From an uncultured Clostridia bacterium (lineage in GTDB: Bacteria > Bacillota > Clostridia > TANB77 > CAG-508), in the NCBI GenBank assembly GCA_934183045.1, contig CAKPRW010000029.1, positions 1-15,407 of the forward strand: DNA of 15,407 nucleotides, written 5' to 3'. A model generated the notes under the pieces. That model saw nothing but the letters and a program-made list of their open reading frames with translations, searched no databases and was not told where the DNA came from. The position numbers and the translations under genes were made by a program. Position 1 is the first letter of the stretch, and every line of letters starts with the position of its first letter. This document shows, one piece after another, positions 15,253-15,407 of this stretch.

Positions 15253-15407
15253 ACTTATATTAAATTTAATTTTAGTACCGATACCATCTATAGGAGTTAA
15301 TGGTGCAGCTATTGCTTCTGTAGTTTGTCACATAATAGCATTTACAATAGCATTTACAGCATTAAGAAAAAACATAAAGTTAAATCTTGGCTTTTCTAAA
15401 TTAATAT
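15236..15407 (+). pseudogene. Frameshifted continuation of the MurJ/SpoVB-type flippase (3' partial)
   Basis: In the +1 frame the sequence reads VGVVAKLILNLILVPIPSIG and then VNGAAIASVVCHIIAFTIAF, open to the window end. This is what should follow PTISLG in this family (a helix, then the conserved GINGAAI-type motif). It has no start codon or ribosome binding site of its own. It is therefore the C-terminal part of the gene starting at 13999, displaced by one base. Confidence 0.8.

Overview
The window is AT-rich DNA (by eye about 30% G+C or less) with strong AGGAGG-type ribosome binding sites, AGA arginine codons and U-tract terminators. It carries the spore genes spoIIID, yabG, sipL and yunB. 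SipL with a C-terminal LysM domain is typical of class Clostridia, so the source is most likely an AT-rich, spore-forming clostridium, possibly an uncultured gut lineage. The gut assignment is inference. No rRNA, tRNA, CRISPR array, transposase or phage gene is visible.

Layout. (1) 1-1506: 3' part of a secreted BspA-type leucine-rich-repeat protein with an InlB-type B-repeat, cut by the left edge. (2) 1674-5331: three housekeeping or metabolic genes separated by terminators: a NifS-type cysteine desulfurase (+), a COG2509-type FAD oxidoreductase (-) and a small CmpB-like membrane protein (+). Two of their terminators are shared with convergent neighbours. (3) 5380-7947 (-): a large cell-wall-anchored papain-family (C1A) protease with signal peptide, intact Cys/His/Asn residues, an Asn-rich linker and an LPATG sorting signal. 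(4) 8157-12294 (+): a sporulation block, spoIIID, yabG, veg, sipL, yunB. SpoIIID is the mother-cell regulator, YabG a spore-coat protease, SipL the coat/cortex linker to SpoIVA, and YunB a membrane-anchored sporulation protein. veg, a vegetative gene with a near-consensus sigma-A promoter, sits inside the block as it sits next to yabG in Bacillus. (5) 12298-12436: an unusual GC-rich inverted pair of 43-nt units just after yunB. (6) 12493-12804: a small GIY-YIG domain protein. (7) 12892-13733 (-): rplM-rpsI with a structured candidate leader. (8) 13999 to the right edge: a MurJ/SpoVB-type lipid flippase that shows a one-base frameshift at about 15235 and is also cut by the window edge.

Most of the content is recognisable and ordinary. 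The items most worth a second look are the 43-nt inverted pair at 12301-12436, the four 11-bp-phased TGTAA repeats upstream of veg (9429-9470), the flippase frameshift, the rplM leader with two similar hairpins and complementary loops, and the linkage of spoIIID with yabG-veg-sipL-yunB. I found no convincing wholly new multi-gene system. The 43-nt inverted element is the best candidate for something undescribed.
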